64,000 nucleotides of DNA, from assembly GCF_003966735.1 (NCBI RefSeq), contig NZ_AP017378.1, positions 372,001 to 436,000 on the forward strand. The letters run 5' to 3'. The first letter of the stretch is position 1. Every line of letters begins with the position of its first letter. The notes below the pieces were generated by a model that was not told where the DNA came from, ran no database searches, and saw nothing but the letters and a program-made list of their open reading frames with translations. The DNA is from Desulfovibrio ferrophilus. GTDB taxonomy: Bacteria; Desulfobacterota; Desulfovibrionia; Desulfovibrionales; Desulfovibrionaceae. Shown piece after piece: positions 38,872 to 47,747 of the stretch. Both the position numbers and the translations under genes were made by a program.

Positions 38872-39945
38872 ATGTTCGCCAAGCTGGAAAGCATTGAGCT
38901 GAAATATGAAGAACTGGAAAAGGAACTGTCCCAGCCGGACGTGTTCAATGACCAGGACCGATACCGCAGGCTGACCAAGACCCATTCCGATTTGGGACAG
39001 GTGGTCAAGATTTTTCGTGAGTATCGTTCTCTTGAGCAGGATCTTCATGACAACGAAGAGATGCTCCATGATGACGATGCCGAGATATGCGAGATGGCCA
39101 AGGCCGAGATCGATGCCATCAAGCCGCAATTGCCAGTGCTCGAGGAGCGGCTGAAGGTTCTGCTTCTGCCCAAGGATCCTCTGGACGACAAGAATATCAT
39201 TCTTGAAATCAGGGCGGGTACCGGTGGCGAGGAAGCAGCCTTGTTTGCTGCCGACCTGTTCCGTATGTACTCCCGCTACGCTGAGACCTTGGGCTGGAAG
39301 CTGGAGATCATGGACGCCTCCGAGACTGGCACTGGTGGTTTCAAGGAAGTCATCGTCAACATCTCTGGCGATCAGGTCTACAGCCATCTCAAATTCGAAT
39401 CCGGCATTCATCGCGTGCAGCGTGTTCCTGCGACCGAGTCTCAGGGCCGTATTCACACTTCGGCCGTGACCGTCGCCATTCTGCCCGAGGCCGAAGGTGT
39501 CGAGGTGGAAGTGGCCGACGCAGACCTGCGAGTGGATGTGTTCCGCTCTTCCGGTCCTGGTGGTCAGAGCGTCAATACGACGGACTCTGCCATTCGTCTG
39601 ACTCACGTCCCTTCCGGTCTTGTGGTTATCTGTCAGGATGAGAAGTCGCAGCACAAGAACAAGGCCAAAGCCATGAAGGTCCTGAAGGCGCGTCTCTTCC
39701 AGATGGAGGAAGACAAGCGTCAGAAGGAAGAGGCTGATGCCCGCCGGGCCCAGGTTGGAACCGGTGACCGCTCAGGCCGTATCCGGACGTATAATTTCCC
39801 TCAGGGCCGTGTGAGCGATCACCGCATCAACTTGACCCTGTACCGTCTGGAAGAATTCCTGGCCGGTGATATTGCCGAGATGGTTGAGGCTTTGACCTCC
39901 CATTATCAGGCAGAATCCTTGAAACAGCAGGCCGATGACGCCTAG
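38872..39945 (+). CDS. prfA: Peptide chain release factor 1
   Basis: RF1 ends translation at UAA and UAG codons. The 357-residue product carries GSGPGGQ-type catalytic motif (SSGPGGQSVNTTDSAIR near residue 225) and the PxT codon-recognition motif in RVPATESQGRIH, which distinguishes it from RF2. The N-terminal coiled domain is complete. A GAGGA site precedes the ATG. It lies 17 nt after DUF1385 and 8 nt before prmC, whose product methylates the GGQ glutamine. Confidence 0.96.
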   Translation: MFAKLESIELKYEELEKELSQPDVFNDQDRYRRLTKTHSDLGQVVKIFREYRSLEQDLHDNEEMLHDDDAEICEMAKAEIDAIKPQLPVLEERLKVLLLPKDPLDDKNIILEIRAGTGGEEAALFAADLFRMYSRYAETLGWKLEIMDASETGTGGFKEVIVNISGDQVYSHLKFESGIHRVQRVPATESQGRIHTSAVTVAILPEAEGVEVEVADADLRVDVFRSSGPGGQSVNTTDSAIRLTHVPSGLVVICQDEKSQHKNKAKAMKVLKARLFQMEEDKRQKEEADARRAQVGTGDRSGRIRTYNFPQGRVSDHRINLTLYRLEEFLAGDIAEMVEALTSHYQAESLKQQADDA

Positions 39946-39953
39946 GAATACAG

Positions 39954-40832
39954 ATGGTTGATCATGTACTGACGATCGGCGCATTGCTGGCCGAATCTGA
40001 CGAAATATTGAAAGGCGCGGGGGTTGATTCTCCGCGCCTTTCTTCGCAGATTCTGGTGGGTCATGCCCTGGGGCTTGATCGGGTTCGCCTGGTTGTAGAG
40101 CGCGGCCGTGTGCTCAGTGCCGCGGAAGTTTCTGGTATTCGGTCTCTGGTGGCTCGACGGGCTGCAGGTGAACCTGTGGCGTATATCCTCGGGGAGAAGG
40201 AATTCTTCGGTTTGGCCTTCCGGGTCAATTCTGATGTGCTAGTGCCTCGGCCCGAGACCGAGCATCTTGTGGAAGAGGTACAGCGCCACTTCATGCCGGA
40301 CCAAGGTTTTCGGTTTGCCGACTTTGGAACGGGCAGTGGTTGTATTGCAGTCACCCTCGCACACCTGTTTCCCCATGCAATAGGCTTGGCCTTCGATATT
40401 TCAATCGGGGCGCTCGGTGTTGCTTGTGGCAATGCCCGATTGCTTGCCGTGGAGCAGCGCATCGGTTTTGTGCAGGCCGATCTCGAACTTCCTGTGGTCA
40501 GAGGTGCTTCGCTGGATCTTGTGGTTTCGAATCCGCCTTATGTTTCCGAGATGGAATATGGCACTGTAAGTCATGAGGTTTCAGATTTTGAGCCTCGAGG
40601 AGCCCTGGTGCCGGATGTGTCCGGCGAATCCGATGGCCTGGAGTGCTATCGTGCACTGATACCGCTGGCGGGTTGTGCGTTGCGGTCTGGTGGTTGGTTG
40701 ATCATGGAGATCGGATATGACCAGGGGGAGTCGGTTCCACAGATTGTGGATAACTGTTCATTGTTCGATTCGGTCAACGTTGTTTTAGACCTTGCTGGCC
40801 GGGACAGAATTGTTGTGGCCAAGCGATTCTGA
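39954..40832 (+). CDS. prmC: Release factor glutamine methyltransferase PrmC (HemK)
   Basis: PrmC methylates the glutamine of GGQ in release factors using S-adenosylmethionine. The 292-residue product has an N-terminal helical release-factor-binding domain, PRPETEHLVEEV (near residue 95), the SAM-binding DFGTGSGCIAVTLA and the catalytic NPPYVSEME. It directly follows prfA, its substrate's gene. Confidence 0.94.
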   Translation: MVDHVLTIGALLAESDEILKGAGVDSPRLSSQILVGHALGLDRVRLVVERGRVLSAAEVSGIRSLVARRAAGEPVAYILGEKEFFGLAFRVNSDVLVPRPETEHLVEEVQRHFMPDQGFRFADFGTGSGCIAVTLAHLFPHAIGLAFDISIGALGVACGNARLLAVEQRIGFVQADLELPVVRGASLDLVVSNPPYVSEMEYGTVSHEVSDFEPRGALVPDVSGESDGLECYRALIPLAGCALRSGGWLIMEIGYDQGESVPQIVDNCSLFDSVNVVLDLAGRDRIVVAKRF

Positions 40833-40933
40833 TTGTGTGGAAAAACACACGTTGTGGTTTTTTTCATACAAAACCAACGGCTTATTCGTTTTTAAATATT
40901 CAATAAATTCAGTGAGTTGTGTCTTTTGAACGC

Positions 40934-40948
40934 TGGCACGAATTTTGC
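40934..40948 (+). promoter_or_regulatory. Sigma-54 (-24/-12) promoter of lpxC
   Basis: TGGCACG (40934-40940), AATT, then TTGC (40945-40948) reproduce the sigma-54 consensus (TGGCACG, 4 nt, TTGC) exactly, preceded by the expected pyrimidine. The predicted transcript would start near 40960, about 12 nt before the lpxC ATG and right at the GGAGG site (40961-40965). An imperfect palindrome GTGTG/CACAC lies about 95 nt upstream, in the range of enhancer sites. Confidence 0.75.
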
Positions 40949-40971
40949 CTATAGGTGTATGGAGGATATGA

Positions 40972-41895
40972 ATGCACCTACAAACTACTATATCTAAGAC
41001 CGTTCGTTGCTCTGGTGTTGGTCTGCACAGCGGCCGTAAGGTCGGCCTTGAGCTGATTCCGGCTGATGCTGATTCCGGCATCGTCTTTTGCCTGAAGACG
41101 CTCGATGGTGAAAAGTTCATCACTCCCTCTCCTGAAAATGTCGTAGGCACCGGGTTGGCTACCACCTTGGGTAACGGCGATGGTTCTGTTGCCACGGTGG
41201 AACACCTGCTGGCTGCGCTTCGGGGATTGGGGATCGATAATATTCTGGTTAAGGCTGATGGTAGCGAGATTCCGATTATGGATGGTAGTGCCGCTTCCTT
41301 TGTCTATCTTTTGCGCTCGGCCGGTCTTTCCAAGCTGAACAAGCCCCGGCGTGTTCTGGCTGTGACCAAGAGCTTTGAGCACAAGGATGGAGAAAAATCC
41401 ATCAAGGCTCGTCCTTATAACGGATTCAGTGTGGATTACCTCATTGATTTTGATCATCCTTACATCGGAAGCCAGGTCCTGAGTTTTGAACTCACTCCTG
41501 AGAGTTTCGTTCGTCGCATCGCCAAGGCTCGCACCTTCGGCTTTCTGAAGGAAGTCGAATTGCTGCACAAGAATGGCCTTGCTCTTGGTGGATCTCTTGA
41601 TAATGCCGTGGTTCTTGATGAGTATGGCGTGATTAATGATGAGGGTCTGCGCTACAAGGACGAATTTGTGCGCCACAAGGTCTTGGACTTCATCGGCGAC
41701 ATGGCTGTCGCTCCGTTGCCCATTCACGGACATTTTGAAGTGAGTTGCTCTGGGCATGCCTTTAATAATGAATTTTTGCGCCTGCTGACGGATAGGGAAA
41801 TGTCCTGTCTGAAGTTGCAGGAGCTGGCTGCCGACGGCGTGCGTCCTGTGCGCGAAGCCCGTCCTGAAGCCGTGCTTGCGTCCGCAGTGGCGTAA
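40972..41895 (+). CDS. lpxC: UDP-3-O-acyl-N-acetylglucosamine deacetylase LpxC
   Basis: LpxC is the zinc deacetylase of the committed lipid A step, between LpxA and LpxD. The 307-residue product starts QTTISKTVRCSGVGLHSGRKV, and has VEHLLAALRGLGIDN (first zinc histidine, near residue 78), PIMDGSAASFVYLL, and HKVLDFIGDMAV (zinc His and Asp, near residue 230), plus GHFEVSCSGHAFN near the C-terminus with the general acid histidine. GGAGG precedes the ATG. It is apart from the other lpx genes and has its own sigma-54-type promoter and a terminator. Confidence 0.96.
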   Translation: MHLQTTISKTVRCSGVGLHSGRKVGLELIPADADSGIVFCLKTLDGEKFITPSPENVVGTGLATTLGNGDGSVATVEHLLAALRGLGIDNILVKADGSEIPIMDGSAASFVYLLRSAGLSKLNKPRRVLAVTKSFEHKDGEKSIKARPYNGFSVDYLIDFDHPYIGSQVLSFELTPESFVRRIAKARTFGFLKEVELLHKNGLALGGSLDNAVVLDEYGVINDEGLRYKDEFVRHKVLDFIGDMAVAPLPIHGHFEVSCSGHAFNNEFLRLLTDREMSCLKLQELAADGVRPVREARPEAVLASAVA

Positions 41896-41919
41896 GTGTA
41901 ATCAAGGTGCATGATTTTT

Positions 41920-41953
41920 CGGCCCGTCCCGTTTTGGGGCGGGCCGGCCTTAT
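41920..41953 (+). terminator. Terminator after lpxC
   Basis: An 11-bp GC-rich stem with one G-T pair (41920-41930 with 41936-41946) and a GTTTT loop; the T tract (CCTTATTAT) is weak. Confidence 0.6.
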
Positions 41954-42025
41954 TATAAGGATGTAGAAGGGCAGGGGGAATGATGAGAAAATTTCGGGTA
42001 AGCAGAAAAAGGTTCGCTTTTTGGC

Positions 42026-42052
42026 TTGACTTGAAACGTCCCTGCGTATAAT
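42026..42052 (+). promoter_or_regulatory. Promoter of the tRNA-tuf unit
   Basis: A perfect TATAAT (42047-42052) and TTGACT (42026-42031) lie 38 nt before the first tRNA; the spacing of 15 nt is short. The GC-rich sequence following the -10 box (CCCG) is typical of stable-RNA promoters. Confidence 0.6.
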
Positions 42053-42089
42053 TACCCGTTTCCCGACGACGAAGGTCGTCAGAGAGCTG

Positions 42090-42165
42090 GCTGGCGTAGC
42101 TCAATTGGCAGAGCAGCTGATTTGTAATCAGCCGGTTGCGGGTTCGAGTCCCATCGCCAGCTCCA
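42090..42165 (+). tRNA. tRNA-Thr (anticodon TGT)
   Basis: A 76-nt cloverleaf with encoded CCA: acceptor GCTGGCG/CGCCAGC, anticodon stem GCTGA/TCAGC with loop TTTGTAA (anticodon TGT at 42123-42125) and T-arm with GTTCGAGTC. First of four tRNAs. Confidence 0.97.
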
Positions 42166-42182
42166 TTTGAAAATTGAATTGT

Positions 42183-42268
42183 GGAGGGGTTCCCGAGTGG
42201 CCAAAGGGAACAGACTGTAAATCTGTCGGCGATTGCCTTCGGAGGTTCAAATCCTCCCCCCTCCACCA
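42183..42268 (+). tRNA. tRNA-Tyr (anticodon GTA)
   Basis: An 86-nt class II tRNA with a long variable arm. Acceptor GGAGGGG/CCCCTCC, anticodon stem ACAGA/TCTGT with loop CTGTAAA (anticodon GTA), T-arm GGTTCAAATCC and encoded CCA. Confidence 0.97.
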
Positions 42269-42339
42269 TTTTTTAGTTTATTGTGCGAGAAGAGACTGTA
42301 GGAGGCAGAGACCCTGCCGCTGGACTGCAGGACGATCGC

Positions 42340-42416
42340 GCGGGAATAGCTCAATTGGCTAGAGCATCAGCCTTCCAAGCTGAGGGTTGCGGGTTCGAGT
42401 CCCGTTTCCCGCTCCA
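42340..42416 (+). tRNA. tRNA-Gly (anticodon TCC)
   Basis: A 77-nt cloverleaf: acceptor GCGGGAA/TTCCCGC, anticodon stem TCAGC/GCTGA with loop CTTCCAA (anticodon TCC), T-arm with GGTTCGAGTCC, encoded CCA. Confidence 0.97.
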
Positions 42417-42462
42417 TCCATCCCGTCGTCCAGCCCCTCCCCTTCTTCAGTTTTTTATAAAA

Positions 42463-42538
<76 letters not shown>

Positions 42539-42608
42539 TATCCTTTTTGTGTATTCTTTTTTAGTGAACTTCGAACCGCAACCGTAAAAGTACGGGGGTA
42601 GTAAGAAA

Positions 42609-43802
42609 ATGGGCAAGGCAAAATTCGAGCGCACCAAGCCGCACGTTAACATTGGTACCGTCGGCCACATTGACCACGGTAAGACCACTCTGACCGCAGC
42701 TATCACCAAGACCGCCAATATGAAGGGCGGCGGTGCATACGTAGCGTTTGACGAGATCGATAAGGCTCCTGAAGAGAAAGAGCGCGGCATCACCATTGCC
42801 ACCGCTCACGTCGAGTACGAGACCGAGAACAGGCACTACGCTCACGTAGACTGCCCCGGTCACGCCGACTACATCAAAAACATGATCACTGGTGCTGCCC
42901 AGATGGACGGCGCGATCATCGTTGTTGCCGCCACCGACGGCCCCATGCCTCAGACTCGTGAGCACATCCTGCTCGCCCGTCAGGTTGGTGTGCCTTCTCT
43001 GGTCGTCTTCCTGAACAAGGTTGACCTGGTGGACGACGAAGAGCTGCTGGAGCTGGTCGAGATGGAAGTGCGCGAGCTGCTTTCCAAGTACGACTTCCCC
43101 GGCGACGACATTCCGGTCATTCAGGGCTCCGCTCTGAAGGCTCTGGAAGCCGAAACCCTCGACGATCCTGCTTGTCAGCCGATCTTCGATCTGCTGGACG
43201 CTTGTGACAGCTACATCCCTGAGCCCGAGCGCGACATCGAGAAGCCTTTCTTGATGCCCATCGAGGATGTGTTCTCCATCTCTGGCCGCGGCACCGTCGT
43301 GACCGGTCGTGTTGAGCGCGGCATTGTCAAGGTCGGTGAGGAAGTGGAAATCGTTGGTATCAAAGATACCACGAAGACCACCTGCACCGGCGTCGAGATG
43401 TTCCGCAAGCTGCTTGACCAGGGTCAGGCTGGCGACAACGTGGGCGTGCTGCTGCGCGGCGTGAAGCGTGATGAAGTTGAGCGTGGTCAGGTTCTGGCTG
43501 CTCCCAAGTCCATCAACCCCCATACCAAGTTCAAGGCCGAAGTGTACGTCCTGTCCAAGGAAGAGGGCGGTCGTCACACTCCGTTCTTCACCGGCTACCG
43601 TCCCCAGTTCTACTTCCGTACGACCGACATCACTGGTGTCATCGCTCTGGAAGAGGGTGTCGAGATGGTCATGCCCGGCGATAACGCTGTCTTCATCGTA
43701 GAGATGATTCACCCTGTGGCCATGGAAAAGGGCCTGCGCTTCGCAATTCGCGAAGGCGGCCGTACCGTGGGTGCTGGTGTTGTCTCTGAGATCATGGAGT
43801 AA
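42609..43802 (+). CDS. tuf: Elongation factor Tu
   Basis: EF-Tu brings aminoacyl-tRNA to the ribosome. The 397-residue product is complete, with G1 GHIDHGKTT (residues 18-26), the switch region [13 protein letters not shown]3 DCPGHADY and G4 NKVD, then the two beta-barrel domains. Codon use is strongly biased, as expected for a very highly expressed gene. It is followed by rpmG after three bases. Confidence 0.98.
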   Translation: MGKAKFERTKPHVNIGTVGHIDHGKTTLTAAITKTANMKGGGAYVAFDEIDKAPEEKERGITIATAHVEYETENRHYAHVDCPGHADYIKNMITGAAQMDGAIIVVAATDGPMPQTREHILLARQVGVPSLVVFLNKVDLVDDEELLELVEMEVRELLSKYDFPGDDIPVIQGSALKALEAETLDDPACQPIFDLLDACDSYIPEPERDIEKPFLMPIEDVFSISGRGTVVTGRVERGIVKVGEEVEIVGIKDTTKTTCTGVEMFRKLLDQGQAGDNVGVLLRGVKRDEVERGQVLAAPKSINPHTKFKAEVYVLSKEEGGRHTPFFTGYRPQFYFRTTDITGVIALEEGVEMVMPGDNAVFIVEMIHPVAMEKGLRFAIREGGRTVGAGVVSEIME

Positions 43803-43805
43803 ATT

Positions 43806-43955
43806 ATGCGAGTCAAAGTTCAACTTGCCTGCACTGAGTGCAAACGGCGCAACTATTCGACCATGAAGAACAAGAGAAATACGACTGGTCGAATCGAGCT
43901 GAAAAAGTACTGCCCGTTTGACAAGAAGCACACTGTGCACAAGGAATCCAAGTAA
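43806..43955 (+). CDS. rpmG: 50S ribosomal protein L33
   Basis: A 49-residue L33: [20 protein letters not shown] at the start, with CTEC and a later [10 protein letters not shown] supplying three visible cysteines, so a zinc-binding type is likely though the usual fourth cysteine is replaced. It lies three bases after tuf and is followed by the tRNA-Trp and secE, the standard order. Confidence 0.95.
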   Translation: MRVKVQLACTECKRRNYSTMKNKRNTTGRIELKKYCPFDKKHTVHKESK

Positions 43956-44010
43956 AACTACGTTACGCTTTGCGTACGTGGATTTGGTCTCCACCCAAGT
44001 AGGTACTTCG

Positions 44011-44040
44011 GTAGGGGCTGGGTCTGTGCCCGGTCCCTAC
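44011..44040 (+). other. Hairpin between rpmG and tRNA-Trp
   Basis: A 12-bp stem with two wobble pairs (44011-44022 with 44029-44040) and a 6-nt loop lies in the 116-nt gap. There is no T run beyond TTT, so it is more likely a processing signal or weak terminator than a full stop. Confidence 0.35.
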
Positions 44041-44071
44041 TTTCCCATAAGGGTGGAAGACGTCGCGATGC

Positions 44072-44148
44072 AGGGGTGTAGCTCCAACGGCTAGAGCGCC
44101 GGTCTCCAAAACCGGATGTTGTGGGTTCGAATCCCCCCACCCCTGCCA
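44072..44148 (+). tRNA. tRNA-Trp (anticodon CCA)
   Basis: A 77-nt cloverleaf: acceptor AGGGGTG/CACCCCT, anticodon stem CCGGT/ACCGG with loop CTCCAAA (anticodon CCA), encoded 3' CCA. Its place between rpmG and secE is conserved in many bacteria. Confidence 0.97.
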
Positions 44149-44170
44149 TTTTTTAGCATCGGAAGGGAAC

Positions 44171-44467
44171 ATGGCTAAACGCAAGACCACGCGTAATGGC
44201 GCCGAAGGTGCCGCCACCGCTCCGAAAAATGCTCCCAAGGCTGCAAAGCAGAGCAAGAAGGAAGCCCCTGAGGCTCCTGGCAAGGTAGAGCAGTTCAAGG
44301 AGTACTTCGACCAGTCCATCGTTGAGATGAAGAAGGTCACCTGGCCGACCCGCAAGGAGGCTGTTGCCACAAGTGCGGCTGTCTTGGTGCTGGTTATCTT
44401 CATGTCCCTGTTCCTGGGGATCGTCGATCTGGGGCTGTCCAAGGCCATCGAAGCGATTTTGTCATAG
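44171..44467 (+). CDS. secE: Preprotein translocase subunit SecE
   Basis: A 98-residue single-span SecE that clamps SecY in the translocon. A Lys/Ala-rich N-terminal extension (residues 1-40) precedes the conserved FDQSIVEMKKVTWPTRKEAV amphipathic helix and one membrane segment (TSAAVLVLVIFMSLFLGIVDLGL). The GGAAGG site precedes the ATG. nusG follows after 27 nt. Confidence 0.95.
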   Translation: MAKRKTTRNGAEGAATAPKNAPKAAKQSKKEAPEAPGKVEQFKEYFDQSIVEMKKVTWPTRKEAVATSAAVLVLVIFMSLFLGIVDLGLSKAIEAILS

Positions 44468-44494
44468 CGGTTAAGGCCGCAAGGTGAGTGTCAC

Positions 44495-45049
44495 ATGACT
44501 GAGAACAACGAAGGACTCCCGAACCCCAGGTGGTACATTGTTCATACCTATTCCGGGTATGAGCAGCGTGTGGAACAGACCATCAGGGAAATGATGCGTA
44601 CTGGGCAGGACCACGGCCAAGTCAAGGAAGTCGTCATGCCCACGGAGAAGGTCATCGAGCTCGTCAAGGGTGAGAAGAAGACCTCCACGCGCAAGTTCTA
44701 CCCCGGCTACGTGATGCTCCAGATGATCCTGACTGATGAGTCCTGGCATCTGATTCAATCCATTCCGCGTGTGACTGGCTTTGTGGGTGGCAAGACCCGC
44801 CCGGCCCCCATGCGTGACAGTGAGGCCGAACGGATTCTCACCATGATGGAACAGCGCCAGGAGCAGCCCCGTCCCAAGTTCAAGTTTGAACGTGACGACG
44901 AGGTCCGGGTTATTGATGGCCCGTTCTCCGGCTTTAACGGGGTTGTGGAAGACGTCAACTACGACAAAGGCAAACTACGTGTTTCGGTGTCCATCTTTGG
45001 GCGCCAGACTCCGGTTGAGCTGGACTTCGTCCAGGTCAGCAAGGGTTAA
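44495..45049 (+). CDS. nusG: Transcription termination/antitermination protein NusG
   Basis: A 184-residue NusG. The NGN domain (WYIVHTYSGYEQRVEQTI ... RKFYPGYVMLQM) binds RNA polymerase; the C-terminal KOW domain (RDDEVRVIDGPFSGFNGVVEDV) binds Rho or S10. Length is normal. It is co-directional with secE and the rpl genes. Confidence 0.96.
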   Translation: MTENNEGLPNPRWYIVHTYSGYEQRVEQTIREMMRTGQDHGQVKEVVMPTEKVIELVKGEKKTSTRKFYPGYVMLQMILTDESWHLIQSIPRVTGFVGGKTRPAPMRDSEAERILTMMEQRQEQPRPKFKFERDDEVRVIDGPFSGFNGVVEDVNYDKGKLRVSVSIFGRQTPVELDFVQVSKG

Positions 45050-45105
45050 GCACTGTCTGGATTCGTGGTTCATCGAAATACGTTTAAAGATTCGAGGGTG
45101 TAGCA

Positions 45106-45531
45106 ATGGCCAAGAAAGAATTGGCAAAAATCAAGCTCCAGATTCCCGCTGGCTCCGCCAACCCGTCCCCTCCGGTCGGTCCGGCACTTGGACAGCATGG
45201 TCTGAATATCATGGAGTTCTGCAAGGCGTTCAACGCACGCACGCAGGACGAGAAGGGCATGATCATCCCGGTGGAAATCACCGTGTTTGCGGACCGCTCT
45301 TTTACTTTCATCACCAAGACGCCTCCGGCGTCCGTGCTGCTCAAAAAGATGGCCAAGATCGATAAGGGCTCTGGTGAGCCCAATCGCGACAAGGTCGGCA
45401 AGGTCACCAAAGCTCAGGTTCTTGAGATCGCAAAGCTCAAGATGCCCGATCTGACGGCCAAGGATGAGGCATCTGCCATGAACAGCATCATGGGCACTGC
45501 CCGTAGCATGGGAATCGACGTCGTCGAGTAG
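45106..45531 (+). CDS. rplK: 50S ribosomal protein L11
   Basis: A 141-residue L11, complete, with [32 protein letters not shown] in the N-terminal domain and the rRNA-binding C-terminal domain containing [26 protein letters not shown]. It forms the GTPase-associated centre with the L10/L12 stalk. rplA follows after 11 nt. Confidence 0.97.
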   Translation: MAKKELAKIKLQIPAGSANPSPPVGPALGQHGLNIMEFCKAFNARTQDEKGMIIPVEITVFADRSFTFITKTPPASVLLKKMAKIDKGSGEPNRDKVGKVTKAQVLEIAKLKMPDLTAKDEASAMNSIMGTARSMGIDVVE

Positions 45532-45542
45532 GGAGAAGGACA

Positions 45543-46250
45543 ATGCCCAAACACGGAAAAAAATTCAGAAACGCAGTGAAAGCATATGATGCTGCTACTG
45601 CGTACGAAATGCCCGAAGGCGTCAAGTTGGCGCTGGAAGCTTCGTATGCCAAGTTTGACGAGACCGTTGATGTTGCCATCAAGCTCGGTGTCGACCCCAA
45701 GTACTCTGACCAGATGGTGCGCGGTGCCGTTACTCTGCCTCACGGCCTGGGTAAGGAAATTCGAGTTGCTGCCTTCTGTCAGGGTGACAAGGAAGCAGAA
45801 GCCAAAGAGGCTGGCGCCGATGCAGTCGGTGGTGACGATTTGGTTCAGCAGGTCAAGGATGGCTGGCTCGAGTTCGACAAGGCTGTTGCCACCCCGGACA
45901 TGATGGCCAAAGTCGGTCTGATTGGTCGTGTGCTCGGTCCCCGCGGACTGATGCCTAACGCCAAGACCGGTACTGTGACCTTTGATATTGGCACTGCCGT
46001 CAAGGAACTCAAGGCCGGTAAGGTCGAGTTCAAGGTCGACAAGGCCGGTATCCTGCATGCCCCTCTGGGCAAGGTGTCCTTCGGACCCGAGAAGATTCTC
46101 GACAACATGAGGGCCTTGGTGGACACTGTGATCCGCCTGAAGCCTTCTGCTGCCAAGGGAACCTACCTTCAGTCCATTACCGTGGCTACCACCATGGGAC
46201 CTGGCGTGAAGGTCGAGTCTTCCACGGTTCAGAAATACATCGAAGCTTAA
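45543..46250 (+). CDS. rplA: 50S ribosomal protein L1
   Basis: A 235-residue L1, the normal length. It carries [45 protein letters not shown] and the C-terminal [15 protein letters not shown]1 forms the mobile stalk and, in bacteria studied, represses its own rplKA mRNA. A GAAGG site precedes the ATG. Confidence 0.97.
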   Translation: MPKHGKKFRNAVKAYDAATAYEMPEGVKLALEASYAKFDETVDVAIKLGVDPKYSDQMVRGAVTLPHGLGKEIRVAAFCQGDKEAEAKEAGADAVGGDDLVQQVKDGWLEFDKAVATPDMMAKVGLIGRVLGPRGLMPNAKTGTVTFDIGTAVKELKAGKVEFKVDKAGILHAPLGKVSFGPEKILDNMRALVDTVIRLKPSAAKGTYLQSITVATTMGPGVKVESSTVQKYIEA

Positions 46251-46435
46251 TGCAAGCATGACCGCGCCCGGACTCTGTTCGGGCGCGGATCAGATATCCG
46301 TAGATACAATGTGTATCTGCATGCGGTATGTGAAGACGAGTCGGAGACAACAGGTGGGGAAACCCTTAATTTCCTGTCGAGACTACTTTGGCTCATCTTC
46401 GCTCGGGAGAACCCTCAAGTCCATAGGAGGATGCG
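46251..46435 (+). promoter_or_regulatory. Leader region of rplJL, probable L10 autoregulatory RNA
   Basis: 185 nt without a gene lie between rplA and rplJ, much longer than the other gaps in this operon. A perfect 9-bp stem CCGCGCCCG/CGGGCGCGG (46262-46270 with 46280-46288) begins it, without a T tract. Further complementary purine/pyrimidine stretches follow (GTGGGGAAACCC, GAGACTACTTTGG). In many bacteria L10 binds such a leader to repress rplJL; that this one does so is inference from position and length. Confidence 0.45.
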
Positions 46436-46957
46436 GTGAACAGGACGGAGAAAGCTGAAGTTATCAGCAGTCTTAAGTCCCGGGCCGACGGTGCCAGCAT
46501 CGCCATTGTCACGGACTTCAAGGGCCTCACGGTCGAAGATATGACCGACCTGCGCAGGCAACTGCGCGAGGCTGGTGTCGACTACCAGGTTGTGAAAAAC
46601 ACCCTGGCGCGGATCGCCCTCGAAGGCGGAACGCATGAGGTATTGAAGGACGGGATCAAGGAGAACTGCGCCGTAGCCTTTGGGTACGACGATCCTGTGG
46701 CTGCTGCGAAGGTCCTGAGCGAGTACGGCAAGAAGAACAAGAAGTTCCAAATCCGCTTCGGTAGCCTGGAAGGCAAATTCATGGACGAAAACGCCATGAA
46801 GGAACTCTCCAAGCTCCCCAGCAAGCCGGAACTGCTTGCCAAACTCCTCGGTACCATGAACGCAGTGCCCACCAACTTCGTGTGCCTGTTTGCGAACCTG
46901 GAACGCAAGTTCCTGTATGCCCTTACTGCCATCAAGGAGCAGAAAGAGGCGGCTTAG
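46436..46957 (+). CDS. rplJ: 50S ribosomal protein L10
   Basis: A 173-residue L10, the base of the L12 stalk. It has [24 protein letters not shown] and [12 protein letters not shown] in the rRNA-binding domain and a C-terminal helix that carries L12 dimers. The start is a GTG at 46436 with AGGAGG upstream. Confidence 0.96.
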   Translation: MNRTEKAEVISSLKSRADGASIAIVTDFKGLTVEDMTDLRRQLREAGVDYQVVKNTLARIALEGGTHEVLKDGIKENCAVAFGYDDPVAAAKVLSEYGKKNKKFQIRFGSLEGKFMDENAMKELSKLPSKPELLAKLLGTMNAVPTNFVCLFANLERKFLYALTAIKEQKEAA

Positions 46958-47021
46958 TTCCAAACAAGCCAAAAACCTTAGCACATTGTGCATGAGCCAA
47001 AGTTTCTAGGAGGAATTTCAA

Positions 47022-47405
47022 ATGGCTGACATCACCAAAGATCAGGTTGTAGAGTTTATTTCCAATATGACCGTCCTCGAGCTCTCCGAGTTTATCTCTG
47101 AGCTCGAAGAGAAGTTCGGCGTTTCCGCTGCTGCCCCCGCCATGGCCATGGCTGCCATGCCTGCCGGTGAAGCTGCTGCCGCTGAAGAAGAGAAGACCGA
47201 GTTTGACGTTGTGCTGACCGCTGCTGGTGGCAACAAGATCGCCTGCATCAAGGCTGTCCGCGCCATCACCGGTTTGGGCCTCAAAGAAGCCAAAGCCAAG
47301 GTTGACGAGCTGCCTTCTACCCTGAAGGAAGCCGTCTCCAAGGACGAGGCCGAAGAAGCCAAGAAGCAGATCGAAGAAGCTGGCGCCGAGTGCGAAGTTA
47401 AGTAG
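47022..47405 (+). CDS. rplL: 50S ribosomal protein L7/L12
   Basis: A 127-residue stalk protein that recruits translation GTPases. N-terminal dimerisation helices ([25 protein letters not shown]), an Ala-rich hinge (residues 37-58) and the globular C-terminal domain ([34 protein letters not shown]). AGGAGG precedes the ATG. A strong terminator follows. Confidence 0.97.
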   Translation: MADITKDQVVEFISNMTVLELSEFISELEEKFGVSAAAPAMAMAAMPAGEAAAAEEEKTEFDVVLTAAGGNKIACIKAVRAITGLGLKEAKAKVDELPSTLKEAVSKDEAEEAKKQIEEAGAECEVK

Positions 47406-47432
47406 CTTCTTTTTGAACTCTTGCTTATTCGG

Positions 47433-47472
47433 GAGCGCGATGTCCTTTTTGTGCATCGCGCTCTTTTTTTTT
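47433..47472 (+). terminator. Terminator/attenuator after rplL
   Basis: A perfect 10-bp stem GAGCGCGATG/CATCGCGCTC (47433-47442 with 47454-47463), an 11-nt loop and nine T residues. Being in the rplL-rpoB gap it can set the ratio of ribosomal protein to RNA polymerase mRNA. Confidence 0.85.
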
Positions 47473-47747
47473 CTACTTAATGCATTTTTTGCTTGCGCAA
47501 GTTTTCTTCTTTGGCTATGACTACCCTCTTCGTGTCGTAGTCTCCTATACGCTATTTATATAATGAAGCTGTTGCATGGTCCTTCCCACCCGTTGCGCCG
47601 CATGAGGTGCGGTGCGTCCTTCTTGGCGCCCCACTGCTGGGCGTTTACCCTTTTTTGTTGGAAGATATTAGTTGCCTAAGCGATCGGGTAGACCGACTAA
47701 GGGTCGAGTCTGCTTTTTTGGTATAATTTCTCGTCTGTGAGGGAGAA
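47473..47747 (+). promoter_or_regulatory. rplL-rpoB spacer with promoter-like boxes and a second hairpin
   Basis: There is no coding region here. Perfect TATAAT boxes occur at 47559-47564 and 47722-47727; the second is part of TGGTATAAT, an extended -10, 21 nt before the rpoB start, though neither has a clear -35 box. A 5-bp hairpin CGCCC/GGGCG (47627-47631 with 47639-47643) followed by TTTACCCTTTTTT resembles a weak terminator. A 10-bp palindrome CTTGCGCAAG lies near 47490. The rpoBC genes therefore seem to have their own expression signals. Confidence 0.5.

Noticed and set aside
44011-44040. Hairpin before tRNA-Trp as an additional RNA gene
   Set aside because: It has no cloverleaf, no CCA and no T tract; it is only a stem-loop.
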